The position numbers and the translations under genes are program-made. This document shows positions 1 to 10,888 of a stretch of 64,000 nucleotides of DNA, one piece after another. Origin of the DNA: Rhyacophila brunnea. Its lineage: Eukaryota; Arthropoda; Insecta; Trichoptera; Rhyacophilidae. How positions within the stretch are numbered: the first letter of the stretch is position 1; each line of letters opens with the position of its first letter. The DNA lies in the NCBI GenBank assembly GCA_022495005.1, contig JAGYXB010001615.1, forward strand, positions 62,001-126,000, in the 5' to 3' direction. The notes below the pieces were generated by a model, which saw nothing but the letters and a program-made list of their open reading frames with translations, was not told the DNA's origin and searched no databases.

Positions 1-93
1 AAGTGACTCATAAAATTTTCTATAATACAGTAAAATATATGGAAGTAAGTCAATCAAATCTTTCGTCTTGTCTCCTCTTATATATGAAATTTG

Positions 94-750
94 TTAAAAT
101 GCAGTCGTCTCGTCGAGAGTTCTTTGAAATTTCACTATTCCCGGTTCATGTTCGTTGAATTGAAGCCACTTAACATCTCTCCAAACAAACTTATTCCCAT
201 CTGTGTCTATATTTCTGAGTTGCAATGGTCCTTTTAATCGATACGAGTAGTTAAAAAAATCTGCACGAGTCATTTCAGTGACTTTAAAAGGATTTTTTTT
301 TTTGCAGCCTCGCACATTAATTTGGCCCAATCATGAGGATGTTATGCGATGGTCACTATCGCACTCCATATTATGTGTGTGGCCAAAGATTAAAAATTTG
401 TGATCAATTTTGTTTACAGTCTCAGAATGTTTCACTGCTATCATGTATCCCCTCGGTTAAGTATTTGAACAGACATGAAGCGATATTGTTAGCTCGTTAG
501 CTTCTCTATTAGCAAGAGCCCCATGCCATACATGGCAATATCTCTGGTTATTATCACAATCATGCACTGTCAAATTTAACATCAATAGCTGTCGTTTGTT
601 CCAGGCCAGCGAACTTTCAACAACTGGTGTGAGCAGACATTGCTGCATGCCAAATGTTACAATTTCGCAAGAGGGATCTTGCAAGCTGTACTCTTTATCA
701 CAACTTTTAGCTGAATATGCAGAGTCAGCTTCGTCATGATGCTCTTTCAA
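94..750 (-). pseudogene. Decayed transposase, C-terminal half
   Basis: Minus-strand coding remnants in two frames (750-457 and 330-94) with a readable stretch between them. In order they show an ELKEHHDEADS-like segment, a block with KRQLLMLNLTVHDC and WHGALANREANE, a patch reading HKFLIFGHTHNMECDSDH, and a terminal NPFKVTEM...KFVWRDVKWLQF. This order matches a transposase-like protein that I recall as common in insect genomes, whose HTHxxCD...H core is acidic and histidine-rich (family assignment from memory). A frameshift or stop follows SLHVCSNT, and the segment normally preceding the GHTH block appears deleted. Another stop lies near 336. It continues the N-terminal half at 2628-3110, with about 1.9 kb of other DNA between. 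It cannot make an intact protein. Confidence 0.6.
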
Positions 751-941
751 TTCCTCACTAACTCACAACTAGAGGTTATATATTTCGGTTAATTATTCAA
801 AGTGTTTTATATTTACTGCCATTATTGTTTTACCTCTGTGTACTAAAAGAAAAGATGTATGATAAATATATATTAGATTCTTGAATATATAGTTGGGTAC
901 TTTAAATTGAGAATTTGAAATATTGAGTAATTTTTTTTTGG

Positions 942-2620
942 TATTGGGGAAATTACGAAGTATCTTGGGGTAATTCCGAAATTATTCAAAAATTGATTTT
1001 ATTGTACTTTGACCGAAGGTTTACCTTTCTTTTTCGACCGTAATTACTCCTAACACAAAATATCATCAATTTTGTTAATAGTATCCATAATCCCTAACTT
1101 TTGATACTATTAGTTCAGAATTACCCCAAAAAAAGATAGTGGTTCTCAACATTTAAGTTAAGTACTTAGGATTATAGGGATTGTGGAACGGGATGGAGCA
1201 GAGCAGGTTTATTCCCGGTTGTCACTACCAGTTTTTTTCCCACCGGTGACAAATAATGAGAAAAAATATCCCAATATGACACAAGTACCTACCACCTTAA
1301 ATCAATAAAATAAAGACGAGGAAAATCAAAGAAAGTGATAATTTTAAAAATCAATTTTTATTTGAGTCTACATTCTTATTTGACTACCTTGATAGAACAA
1401 TATTTTTTATAAAGATATATTTTGTTTACTTACTGCTTTTTGCATAGCAAAATAAACTTTCTTCATACCCATACAATTAAATTAGTCAACATTAAAAATG
1501 TTAAATCAATGTCGGAACTTGTATTTTTAATCATTTCATCTACTTTTATGGCATAAGCTTATAATTTATTCCTGCTAGCAAACCTAAAACTAAAATGCGG
1601 GCTACACTGTTAAAAAAATATAACAAAATTGCTGAAGACATGGTCTGAAAGTCTCGTGAATATACATAATAATGATCTATTGGTTTGGTACGCAATCAGT
1701 CAAAATAAATTCTATCTTTATCATGTGTTGTCTTTGTCATCTCTTTCAATGTGTCTTTTCTCTTCGTTTTTTTGTCTGTTTTATTCACTTGATTTTTTGC
1801 CAACACCTTTACTCTTAGTACAGAGAGAATTTGAATCGTTGTTGGTGAGTATCTTTTTGTCAGTTAAACTTTCATCATATTTCACATCTTTTGTTTTTTT
1901 TTTAACCTTGGTTCTTTCTTGTATATTTTTAAATCATCCCCAGAGTATTCATCCATCAATTCTTCAAAATCAAGATAATCTATAATATCAGAATCGCTAT
2001 ATTCGCTCATGATGTCGGATACACTAGTTATGCTGTTAAGTGAAGGCTGGCGTTACCGCACTTACCCAAGATTATAATAGGACGTGCGATAGCTTCTTAT
2101 TAGGACGACGCTAAATTTACTTACTTTAATATTAATTTAATTAAGTATTATGTACATCTAAATTAGATATAATTTTAGTTTCTTTACAGATTGAGAATCA
2201 CTGCCAATTACTATGAAAAAGTTAAGTGGGATATTGCGGAATGAATATATATCGAAATAACCCCAAAGGGGTATTTCCGAAAAAAAATTAAAAACACAGC
2301 TAGGACGTTGTGTTCCTCTAACAAATTCGTAAAAAACGATAATCTATCGTAAAAGCAATCACTTATTCAAATAACTTACCAGAATTCCGAGACATGTAAG
2401 TTGGGGTAATTACGAATCAGTAAAAATGGCGCGAAAAACACTTCTCCGAAAAAACTTGATGGTATGCACGCATTGTTGACACTAGCGACTAGCGACGAAT
2501 GACGAGGCGAGCACAATGAATATGGCGTCTAGACTAAATGTTGCCAATAGGAAAATATCGCTTCGATTGGTAGAATTTTTGAACTTTCGGAATATACCCA
2601 TATTCGGAATTACCCCAATG
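942..2620 (-). mobile_element. Nested DNA element with subterminal 16-bp repeats
   Basis: This stretch separates the two transposase halves. Both ends and the flanking interior carry variants of TTGGGGTAATTCCGAA: 944-960, 965-980, 1115-1129 (inverted), 2252-2266 (inverted), 2265-2281, 2401-2416 and 2603-2618 (inverted). Inverted outer copies plus clustered inner copies are the layout of a cut-and-paste transposon with subterminal binding sites. The exact ends and target duplication could not be fixed. It may instead sit inside an intron of the outer gene, since the junction after KLNK reads AAG/GTGCAT. Confidence 0.55.
1882..2010 (-). pseudogene. Short acidic ORF inside the nested element
   Basis: The ATG at 2010 opens 42 codons beginning MSEYSDSD, continuing through an acidic stretch (DFEELMDEYSGDDL) and turning lysine-rich before a stop. 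A +1 shift at the lysine-codon A-run would open a further stretch, so it looks like the frameshifted N-terminus of the nested element's own transposase. An acidic then basic start resembles the N-terminal part of the neighbouring transposase. No catalytic domain is left. Confidence 0.4.
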
Positions 2621-2627
2621 CACCTTA

Positions 2628-3110
2628 TTAAGTTTCGCGCATTTTTGGCAAGTATCCTTATTTGGCCGTTTGAATGTTAAGTTCATGCTATGGAATATTT
2701 CTGTGAATAAACGAATATTGATGAGATTCGAGCTTATACTCTTCAAATATTGAAAATACATCTCAGTTATTGTCAAATGTGGTGGTAAGCATTTTCTGAC
2801 CCTGATTAGAGTCCCTTCTAGAGTAATGACTTTGATGGGATTGAGAGTGCATTATGTGTCTTTGTATCATCCTTTAAGTTACGTTTTTGGTGATTATTTC
2901 TTCTGAATCGAGAATGAGGGTTACAGGTTAAAACACCGTTGTGATGTGTAATCGTCGAAGCATTTTTTGAGAACGAAGGGTGTGGTTCTTCAACGTCACT
3001 ATCATCAGATGGTAAATTAGACTGTAATAATTGTTGAATATTAAAATCAGGATCTTTTATGCTGTTATCTGAATCCTCAACATAGAAGTTATTGGAGTAT
3101 GTGGTTGAAC
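2628..3110 (-). pseudogene. Decayed transposase, N-terminal half
   Basis: The minus strand is open from a plausible splice acceptor (TTCTAG, just above 3110) to a stop at 2818-2820, about 96 codons. It begins GSTTYSNNFYVEDSD, has an acidic patch (SDDSDVEEP) and a basic patch (RFRRNNHQKRN). After a frameshift it resumes as EGTLIRVRKCLPPHLT and reaches FHSMNLTFKRPNKDTCQKCAKLN. The FKRPxKDTCxxC motif is a hallmark of the same transposase-like family as the remnant at 94-750, and KLN joins naturally to its ELKEHHDEA start. So it is one gene, split and broken. Confidence 0.6.
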
Positions 3111-3373
3111 CTAGAAGTAAGATTATTTGTTAAGATATTGTGTAGGTACGTGTTTTTAGATTTAAATAAATCAAATTTGATAAATTTGGTAAATTTTGTA
3201 TAATTTACAAATAATTCACATACCTACTTATTTTTATAAGTCATATTTATAATATTACTATTTTACTTACGTTTTGTAGTTATTTTTTTTCAAAATTTCT
3301 CAAAAATCTTTAAAAATACGCTAGATTCACCAAAATCAACACTGAGTAGGTATGACGTTTGAAGGTAAGCCAA

Positions 3374-3605
3374 CTATGAGTAGTAAGGTAAGTCACACAA
3401 AATGTTGACTTATCTGACTACTCATGTGACTTAACTGTGTACACACCCCGTAAAATAAAAAATATGTTTTGACTGTAAATGCATCTCGCCAATGGTGAGA
3501 CGTACGACTTATCTGACTACACAGAACGAAAGATTTTTTTTTTTTTTAGTATATTGGCATTCATATCTCATTTTTGCTGTTTTGTGACTTACCTGACTAC
3601 ACATG
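3374..3605. repeat. Array of GACTTATCTGACTACACA motifs
   Basis: Variants of an 18-22 bp motif recur at 3407-3426, 3426-3445, 3506-3523 and 3584-3605, with an inverted one at 3374-3396. They lie just upstream of the transposase 5' end, where subterminal sites of that element are expected. The rest of 3115-3640 is A/T-rich with no other signal. Confidence 0.5.
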
Positions 3606-3644
3606 CCGACCCACGAATTTGTTTTTTTATATCCCTAATCTCAT

Positions 3645-3800
3645 ATTAATTATTAAGTTAATTAAAAACAAAAATAATCGTCAACACGTTTTCCCTCGTC
3701 ACGTCATTTCCTTTTTTTTTTTAATTGCTAGCTAAATTTAGATAATAATAATTCGGCATTTTCAGCTTACATCCTTTGGACACAACGTGTATTTAGTCGT
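3645..3800 (+). repeat. Dispersed repeat, copy 1
   Basis: The segment ending in CCTTTGGACACAACGTGTAT and TAGTCGTGTACAAC matches, inverted, the segment beginning at 48885. Interior A/T tracts also correspond. Family unknown. From 3800 to 4150 I see nothing recognisable. Confidence 0.5.
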
Positions 3801-4155
3801 GTACAACATTATTATGCAATAAAACCTATTTTGGAAAACTGAGGGTTACGCCCTTTTCCTTTCTACAGTCGATCATAATCTAATTGATGTACCTTTGTAT
3901 GAAGTCCTCTTCACACCGATTCAATTTCTCTCGGTCATGCGAATTGCGTTGACATATTGTAACCTACTTCCTAAGAAATTAAATTATTTCGTTGATCATG
4001 TGGCGTCTACGTGTACCTTCCAATATCACCACCAATGACTAAGTTTCTTCTTCACGTATGTGTCACGTGTAAAAGTATATGATGTACTTTTTGTATTAAT
4101 TGAAAATGCCTCTCTAAGCTGACGAAATCATTCCTTGCTGTTGATGAGGGTTACA

Positions 4156-4532
4156 TGTAAAATGTACGTATTACATTTTACCGTAGCACAGTTCGGCGTG
4201 AGCATTCTTATCGGAAAGAGATGAAAAAAATACGCGTTGTTTGTGGAGCATTTTTATAGCCCATCTTGGCAAAATTCATGAATTGTAGAATGAAAACCTA
4301 ACCTAACCTAACAAATAATCCAGTATATCTGCTATTTTCAAAATTTGTTTGCCGCTGGCTTCGTAAACCACAAGAACCGTACGAACAAGAGCATACATGC
4401 ATTTTATCACAGTAAAGACCCAAAGAGTTTAGTTTGGACGGTTTTAATATACGACCATTTATATTTCCGATACAACATTTCGGTGAAGTGAAATACGGCG
4501 AACTGCATACGTACAAATTTCCGGACACGGTT
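4156..4532 (+). repeat. Dispersed repeat with telomere-like CCTAA triplet, copy 1
   Basis: It shares with 40581-41000 and 46533-46890 a sequence running from the CACAGTTCGSCGTGAGC segment, through CCTAACCTAACCTAAC (4297-4312), to a GCATACGTACAARTTTCCGG-like end. The pentamer run is at the same internal place in every copy, so it belongs to the repeat rather than being separate telomere debris. 4533-4880 is A/T-rich with nothing identified. Confidence 0.6.
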
Positions 4533-4879
4533 GATGAGTTGTGTGGATTAAAGAGCCTTTGATTTTGTTTGTATAATTTAATAGAATATTGATTCTGAAC
4601 GATAAATTCTCAACCCATAAACCGTTTTTTCTCAAGGCTGTGAATTAATGCGTTATAAAATCAAAAATAAAATGTTATCGATTGTTTATTGGTAATTAAC
4701 TTATAAGTAACATTGATTTTAAGTTGACTTACTTTCACATCGATTTAAATTAGTGTAGTTGTAATGCCTTTTATCTGTAAAGCGAGCGAATTACAGTGTG
4801 CTTTTTATAGTATCGCATTAGCAATGGTTTAAATGAATTTGAATTATTGACTTATCTCAAAAAATAAAATACTTAAAAC

Positions 4880-5160
4880 GGTGTCGAGATAGATATCCGT
4901 CGACGATCTCGCGGCTGAGAGGCTTGCACTGCTAATTGGAGGCAGGATATTGCATGTTTCCTATCGGATTAGGTACGATGTCACTAAACCCGACCCGATG
5001 CGATTTCTTTACACTCCCGCGGCCTGATTTATCGCCGATATCGGTCGCCGCGAATTTATTAATGCGATGCAATCGACAATATTCTTTGCGTAATCGAGAT
5101 AAGAATGTTCTAGCGTGGTTATGTTGTTGCTGATGCGATGCACGTGAGGATTATTTTTTA
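4880..5160. other. G+C-richer, apparently single-copy block
   Basis: Richer in CpG than its surroundings (GTCGACGATCTCGCGG, GCCGATATCGGTCGCCGCG) and not repeated elsewhere in the window. No convincing ORF or splice pair. It could be an intronic regulatory element; that is inference only. Confidence 0.3.
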
Positions 5161-5413
5161 AAATTAAGCAGCGTCGCAGGCGAAAAAAATGTTAAATGAA
5201 TAGTCGAGATAGCTACGTCACACATTCAAAACTTTTGAAGTGGGCTATTTTTTACTAGTGGCCTTGGCCATCCGGATCTTGAAGTGGAAATTATTTCATA
5301 CGTCAAAGTGTCAATGATTTAATATTCTTAATTAATAAATAATAACTATGATTAATAATAATTGATTTAATAATCTATAATAAAATTTTGATAGCTATTT
5401 AACGTAACCCATT

Positions 5414-5680
5414 TCGTCACCTGAATGCAGAACTATTCTAACTCGCATTTGAAATATTTTAGAAGGGAGTTCTTCGAAATAACCTACTGAACTTAGTTAT
5501 TACTTGTATATATAAACGTGTAGCTACATTATATTTTAGTAGGACTATTGATGAAAATAATGATGCATAAAATGTGTCTATATAAATAATAAATAATTTG
5601 TTGAATAACATGTTTCGAAAAACACTCCTGTAAAATATTTCAAATGTAAGTTCGAAAGTGGTTCGGCATTCAGCTGACGA
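5414..5680. mobile_element. MITE family 1 (TCGTCAGCTGAATGC ends), copy 1
   Basis: The ends are inverted (TCGTCACCTGAATGCAG at left, CATTCAGCTGACGA at right), and the pairing continues through a CATTTGAAATATTTT segment. About 267 bp with no coding capacity. Other copies: 57235-57459 and 63691-63936. 5681-6055 is A/T-rich with nothing found. Confidence 0.7.
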
Positions 5681-6055
5681 TTTTGTACTTTGAACTTGAA
5701 ACTAATCTGTTTATATAAATATTTTTTTCACAATTTTGAATTTGCTATCAATTCTTATTTATTATATAGTAGGAGATGGGGTTGGAAGACAGTAGAGAGA
5801 AAATTACAAACATTCATGTCCCAGATATATGTACATACGTAGGCACTTATATTAATAACGGTATTTAACCCATCCGAAAGAAAAATAAGTATGCATCTAT
5901 TACAGTGAAAACAGTGGAATATACGAATGAATTTTTAAAAAATCAATATGATAAAAAGTATTTACAAAATTATATACTTAATATGTACGTACAGCTGTTA
6001 ACATCTGATCTTGGTTATAAGAAACTACTACAATAAATATCTTATCACTAGTTAC

Positions 6056-6260
6056 GCGCCCACGATGGCCGAGCGGCTTACAGTGTTGTGGGTCCCAGGT
6101 TCGAATCCTAATACGACATATTGTTTTTTTTAATTTGTGTTTGAGTCAGAGTATGGAACCAATAGGTTGAGCAAGTGGCTGACATCCATTTCTCGTAAAA
6201 ACAGTATTCTGTTAATATAAACCTCCACTCTATGATCTTATTAGGATGGATGAATGTTAA
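6056..6260 (+). mobile_element. tRNA-derived SINE family A, copy 1
   Basis: The head CACGATGGCCGAGCGGCTTA...CCAGGTTCGAATCC resembles tRNA-Leu/Ser A and B boxes of an RNA polymerase III promoter. The shared body contains GAGTCAGAGTATGG, GTTGAGCAAGTGGCTGACAT and ATCCATTTCTCG. Other copies are at 9275-9602 (minus), 12669-12905, 18868-19030 and 60781-60835 (fragment). It is not a tRNA gene: there is no 3' acceptor pairing and the body follows directly. Confidence 0.75.
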
Positions 6261-6624
6261 TTCTTTGTCTAACAAACACAGTTCCTCGGACCTTCCGACC
6301 GGGGTACGACCGCTGTCATCATCGATGTCAAAAGCTGCCGGCATGTTCCATCGCCGCCCTTCCAGCGAAGCCTTCGGGCAGTCGTAATAATAATTATCTC
6401 TTCAGCCGCCCAAGAAACAATAAGCTCATTTGCAAGCGTCGACGGTTTTGATTGCTTTACTAATTATTTTGAAGTCTATTCCTAATCGTTGCTCGGACAT
6501 TTCGTCTAGGGATTGTAATACCGAATGAAAATTTCAATACCGGTTTTTCGGTATTACATTTTTTTTCGTAATTATTAATAACCATGTTCTTGCTTTTTCG
6601 TACAATGTGGTTGTTAGTAATTTT

Positions 6625-6750
6625 GAACAATCACAAACACCCAGGCTTTGATAAAATCACGTAAATATATTGTGTCTTTACAGGGAATCGAACCCAGAAC
6701 TCTAGGGTGGAAGGCCAGTGCCCTAAGCACTGCACCGCGAGAGTCGCCTT
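6625..6750 (-). mobile_element. tRNA-derived SINE family B, copy 1
   Basis: On the minus strand a tRNA-like head with box B (GGTTCGATTCCC) is followed by a body with CACAATATATT and AAGCCTGGGTGTTTGTGATTG. Related copies: 17380-17560 (minus), 29820-29945, 58875-59060 and 62670-62800 (minus). 6260-6470 just before it is G+C-richer without a recognisable gene. Confidence 0.65.
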
Positions 6751-6891
6751 ACCTCATTTAGTGCTAATATCGCGACTGGCGCGTTTGGAGTACTTGGCCA
6801 TTAGATATAATTAAGGTGTTATTTAAATGTGGTAATTAATAGGTCAGCAGTGATTGTGTTAGGCATTATGTAAAGACGATTACTTTGCATT

Positions 6892-7063
6892 GTATTATCT
6901 GATTAAGTATTTGTTTAATTAAATAAAACACAATTTTATAGTATTTATTCCACTTTATTAATTAAATTTTGTACCGGTTTCGTTTTAATTTAATTAATAA
7001 TGTGGAATAAGTACTATAAAACTGTGTTTTATTTAATTAAACAAATAATTAATCAAATAATAC
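6892..7063. mobile_element. Foldback unit, copy 1
   Basis: Two long arms pair around ACCGGTTTCG: TTAATTAAATAAAACACAAT...TATTCCACTTT at left and its complement at right. The arms match the units at 20055-20324 and 61550-61797, but the central CGTCCGCC...GGGACA part and the asymmetric tail are missing. Diverged arms mark it as the oldest copy. 7064-7605 is A/T-rich with nothing found. Confidence 0.65.
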
Positions 7064-7605
7064 GATGTCATTGTTGCCAATGTCGTATTTATTTTTCAGA
7101 ATTATAAACGAATAATATATTTATATTAAGAAATTGAAAACTTCTGCCTTCAACGTAAATTCTGATTACAGATTGTTTTATAGACAAGTGATTATGAATG
7201 ATAGCTGGTATAGGCCTGGTTACAGTAGTTGTTTGTTAATTCATAAAAAGATTCTTTAATATAATTATTGTCCTGCGATAGGTTTCATATTGTTTTAATT
7301 CAGAATACAAGACGTATAGCCACTGTAGTAACGAATCTGTGATTTCTTAACGTGGATGTGTTTAATGTTGTTATTCTCAAACAGCAGTGGCATTATTAAA
7401 TCGATTTAGCCTACGATTTGAAATGCTGTATGTGCATCCTACACGGTACTTGACTTTCGCAAGCATTATGATATTTATATTCGATTCGCAGCACGCCAGC
7501 CACACTCAATCAGTGAAGGCTTATTTTATAATACATATAACTTTTACCATATAAAATAAAGATTTTATTCATTTTGACACCGCGTATATGAAAACGGTAA
7601 TATTT

Positions 7606-7845
7606 TTTACAGGGAACTCAGATATAATGGGTACGGGTAATGAGAAGCAGGCAACCGATCGCGAGTAAAGAAGAATACGGGATAAATTTAAACACGTGTG
7701 AAGAATACGTCATACGTCATACATACATATTCATAGGACAGTCATACATTCAAAAACCTGCGTCTAAATTTACGGTAATGGTATATAGCCTATCGGAATC
7801 CTATTTATTATCTGTTCTGTGATTTTCTACTATGTAAGCCACACA
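7606..7845 (+). repeat. Dispersed repeat D, copy 1
   Basis: Matches 58325-58640 in inverted orientation: GGGAACTCAGATATAATGGG..., the GCAGGCAACCGATCGCGAGTA stretch, an ACACGTGTGAAGAATACGT stretch, and a CTATTTATTATCTGTTCTGTG end. No protein is supported. 7846-8400 is A/T-rich with a long T-run near 8110 and no gene. Confidence 0.55.
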
Positions 7846-8399
7846 CGCTAATACGTGACGAAAAAATTACCGACCTTGGAATCATTCAATTAATTTATAG
7901 TTCGCGATGATTGCAATGCTGCATACAGCATTGCATACTGCACATATGCAACAACAAAAAAGCTAAGAAATGACTGTTTTGATAGCCCTATAATTGAATT
8001 AGGTACGGTGCATAAATGTTCTATAATATTATACCCGACTAAGATTCATAATTCAATCTTTCGGAGAAGTAGCCTATTTTTACTAGGTGCGGTGTAGTAG
8101 TAGAATTTATGTTTTTTTTTTTTTTTTTATCGTAGCGACCTCAAAGTCCATAAATCTTTGAAAAAAAACAGATATTTTGTAGTCCTAAATGTGCACGATT
8201 TTTGTGAGTCAACGTCAAAATGGCGGAATATGGAGTCAACTGAATTTGAAACTAATGGCCTCTCGTGGAATAAATAATGTTACAATTATGTACTTTTTTT
8301 ATTTCTAGAAGCTCTGGGGCTTATTGGAGGTTTTGGCGCGAGCAAATATTTAATGCGATTTATACTGTGGTTGATTAATTCAAACATTGGTGTTCGCTG

Positions 8400-8765
8400 C
8401 CTGGCTAGATGGCGAACCGCGTTGCTAGATTAGTAGACCTACACACATTTCGCATCTAGCTCCCTCTGCCCACGCTCCCTGCGGCGGGGGCGGGGGTGTT
8501 TGGGCGGGGGCGCAGGGTATCGGTGAATGAAGGGCGGCGACCTTTCCTCGGGCAAGGCCGCTCCAAGGCCGCCGGATGCCCACTGCTCTCGCTGCTCGAT
8601 GCGCCTCATCCCGGGATAATGTTCGCCAGTCCACGTCGCGTTTTGCCTATTTCGCTGTCCGGTCCCGTGTGGCCCTTCGTGTCCTGTCGATGTATTAATG
8701 TTTGCCTTTCAAGCCCTTCCATTCAGGCTGACGGTGATTTCTCGGCTCGCATGCAGTGGAAACTG
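8400..8765. other. G+C-rich island in the first intron
   Basis: Contains G-rich runs (GCGGCGGGGGCGGGGGTG, GGGCGGGGGCGCAGGG) and frequent CpG, in sharp contrast to its flanks. ORFs cross it on both strands, as expected by chance at this composition. Single-copy in the window. A CpG-type regulatory region or a noncoding first exon is possible but unproven. Confidence 0.35.
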
Positions 8766-9274
8766 TAGTTTTCAATTCTCACGATATCAATGAAATGTAT
8801 AATTTTGCTTATAAGAACTGTATTTCGGCTTGTATCGAGACTTTCAAATTATTAAAAAAAAAATCGCAATTAGGATCTACCATTGCAAACTTATCAAAAC
8901 AAAGTTATTAGAAGTTTAAAATCATCAATTTTTGTCTCCGTGAGGATAATATTTGAATCTCCGCGCTTTAAACTGAGCCGTAGTGCCCTTATGCTATTTG
9001 CATAACATAGTATGCAATAGTTTGTGGAATACGTAAATGTTTCAATGCGAAAGCCAGTCGCCATGGGCCAATGCTGAAGTCAGTTTCTGTTTATTATTTA
9101 ATGACGGTAATACAAAGTCCGCCGTTTGTCCTGAAATATCATATCAATGCATATTATGATGTAGACGTTCATAAATATTGAAAATAACATAATTTCTTAC
9201 CACGCGTTTGAGTTTATCCCACATTTCTCCACACTCAAGAATTATACCTGCCTCACCTAGAAGGCAACCCAAAT

Positions 9275-9602
9275 TTTTGTTTTTCCTGTGTAATAAACCC
9301 TTCTGCCATATTTGGCTTGCTGTTGATTCTCTATTAAAATAGCTGAACCAAGTTCCAGTGTTTTTTTTCGACCATGTCCGATCCTAATAAGATCTTTATG
9401 GGCCTCCACAGAGTGGAGGTTTGCATTAACAGATATTTTTGTTTTTGAAATGGATGTCAACCACTTGCTCAACCTATTAGGTCCATACTCTGACTCATAT
9501 ACAAATTGAAAAACAATATGTGCGCTTCTCAGACCCAGGATTCGAACCCGGGACCCACGACGCTATACTCCGACGCCTAAGCCGCGCGGCCATCGTGGGT
9601 GC
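9275..9602 (-). mobile_element. tRNA-derived SINE family A, longest copy
   Basis: On the minus strand the head reads CCCACGATGGCCGCGCGGCT, with GGTTCGAATCC as box B. It runs into the GAGTCAGAGTATGGACCTA body, the CCTCCACTCTGTGGAGGCCC segment, GATCGGACATGGTCG and a long tail. This copy best defines the full length of about 330 bp. Confidence 0.75.
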
Positions 9603-9869
9603 AAGCAAGTGCAATTTATTTATGCAATGAACTGCTTCTTTATCTCTTCACAGTTTGCATAATAATTGGTAGACTTGGGGAAGGTTCGCTTTCATAGTAT
9701 TGTGTTTTGGCTATATGAACGATTAAAACCCCTTTTTTTCTGAGGTTTGGAAGTATTTATCGAACAGCAACGGTTCGAGAATTAATTTGTTAAGAATTCA
9801 TGAACATTCGTTAGAATATACTATAAAAAAATTAAAAAAATGTTAGATGTTGGTACAAGTCGGTGCCAA

Positions 9870-10160
9870 TTGCCCGGCTACTAGTTTTATCCGCGGGATC
9901 GTCGCCCCACCACCCGTGGCGAATGCGCCCATTTCGTTTTCAATTATAACCACTTATACGCGAATTGCGACTCGCTATTAAAAGCGGATAAAAAAGCATA
10001 CCTCGTAACGTTGCCGTGTAATGACGCGCAAAATGGGATGACACCTACAAATCACTGCAACTAAACGTTCTCTTTTTTCTGCTCCACTTTGTGCCGCGGA
10101 TGACGGTGCACTTTTCGTTTTTCGCGATGGCGACGTATTGAAACTCGAGACCTGGCGGTG
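9870..10160. other. G+C-richer single-copy block
   Basis: Contains TTATCCGCGGGATCGTCG, CACCCGTGGCGAATGCGCCC, and paired AAGCGGATAA / TTATCCGC ends. No repeat partner in the window and no convincing coding frame. It has the look of conserved noncoding DNA; comparison with relatives would decide. Confidence 0.3.
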
Positions 10161-10493
10161 GACATCTTGAACTCTGTTATATTCTTCGGTTTCAATTTGG
10201 GCGAAGACTTTGAACTCTTACCATCATATTTTAAAATTAGTTTACATGCAGTTAATATTACAAATAATAAATTCAAGACGTTCAAAGCACGGCATGAAAA
10301 ACAAAGATACAAATTACGTACCTAACAGTATTAAAGAAAAGAACAGTGTGATAAGAAGAGCATATTATTCAAAATAAAAAAACGTACTCGCCAGCCAATT
10401 GCGTGAAATAAGTACATAGACATAGACACTACTTAAAAAAATGTAAAACAGTGTCCACCTAAAGTCTAAACGCACCCTTGCGCAAGTTGAATA

Positions 10494-10888
10494 CCTATAT
10501 ATCGTCACCTCAATACTGCAACTAGATAACTCTGATTTGGTCATTGTTGGGAAAATAAAATTTAAACTTTACTTGATTAATATAAATCTAGGCTATAATT
10601 ATTATTTAAAATAAAGATGTAAAATTATGCTTACCTAATTGATTGGGAACAATTAAATAATGTTCAATTGTATGAAAAAGTATTGTAGATGTATTATTTT
10701 ATTTATTTAATGCATATATGTTTGTAAAGTTAGTACAAAATTAATACAGTTCCCATTAACTTCTGACTTACTTAGTTGTATCATTTTGCAGAGAAGGAAA
10801 AAATGTAGAATCATATTCAATAGCTATCTCAAAAACAGTGAAATTCAAGTTATCTAGTTGTAGTATTGATGTGACGATATAAATATCC
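10494..10888. mobile_element. MITE with about 40-bp inverted ends
   Basis: ATATCGTCACCTCAATACTG...CTAGATAACTC at 10496-10537 pairs with ...GTTATCTAGTTG and TATTGATGTGACGATAT at 10845-10883. The interior is A/T-rich and noncoding. Single copy here. 10889-11690 shows no further feature. Confidence 0.6.

Noticed and set aside
4297..4312. Interstitial telomere left by a chromosome fusion
   Set aside because: The same pentamer run lies at the same place in three copies of a dispersed repeat.
6056..6115. Functional tRNA gene
   Set aside because: Only A/B-box-like parts are present, no acceptor-stem pairing, and the same head is fused to a SINE body elsewhere.
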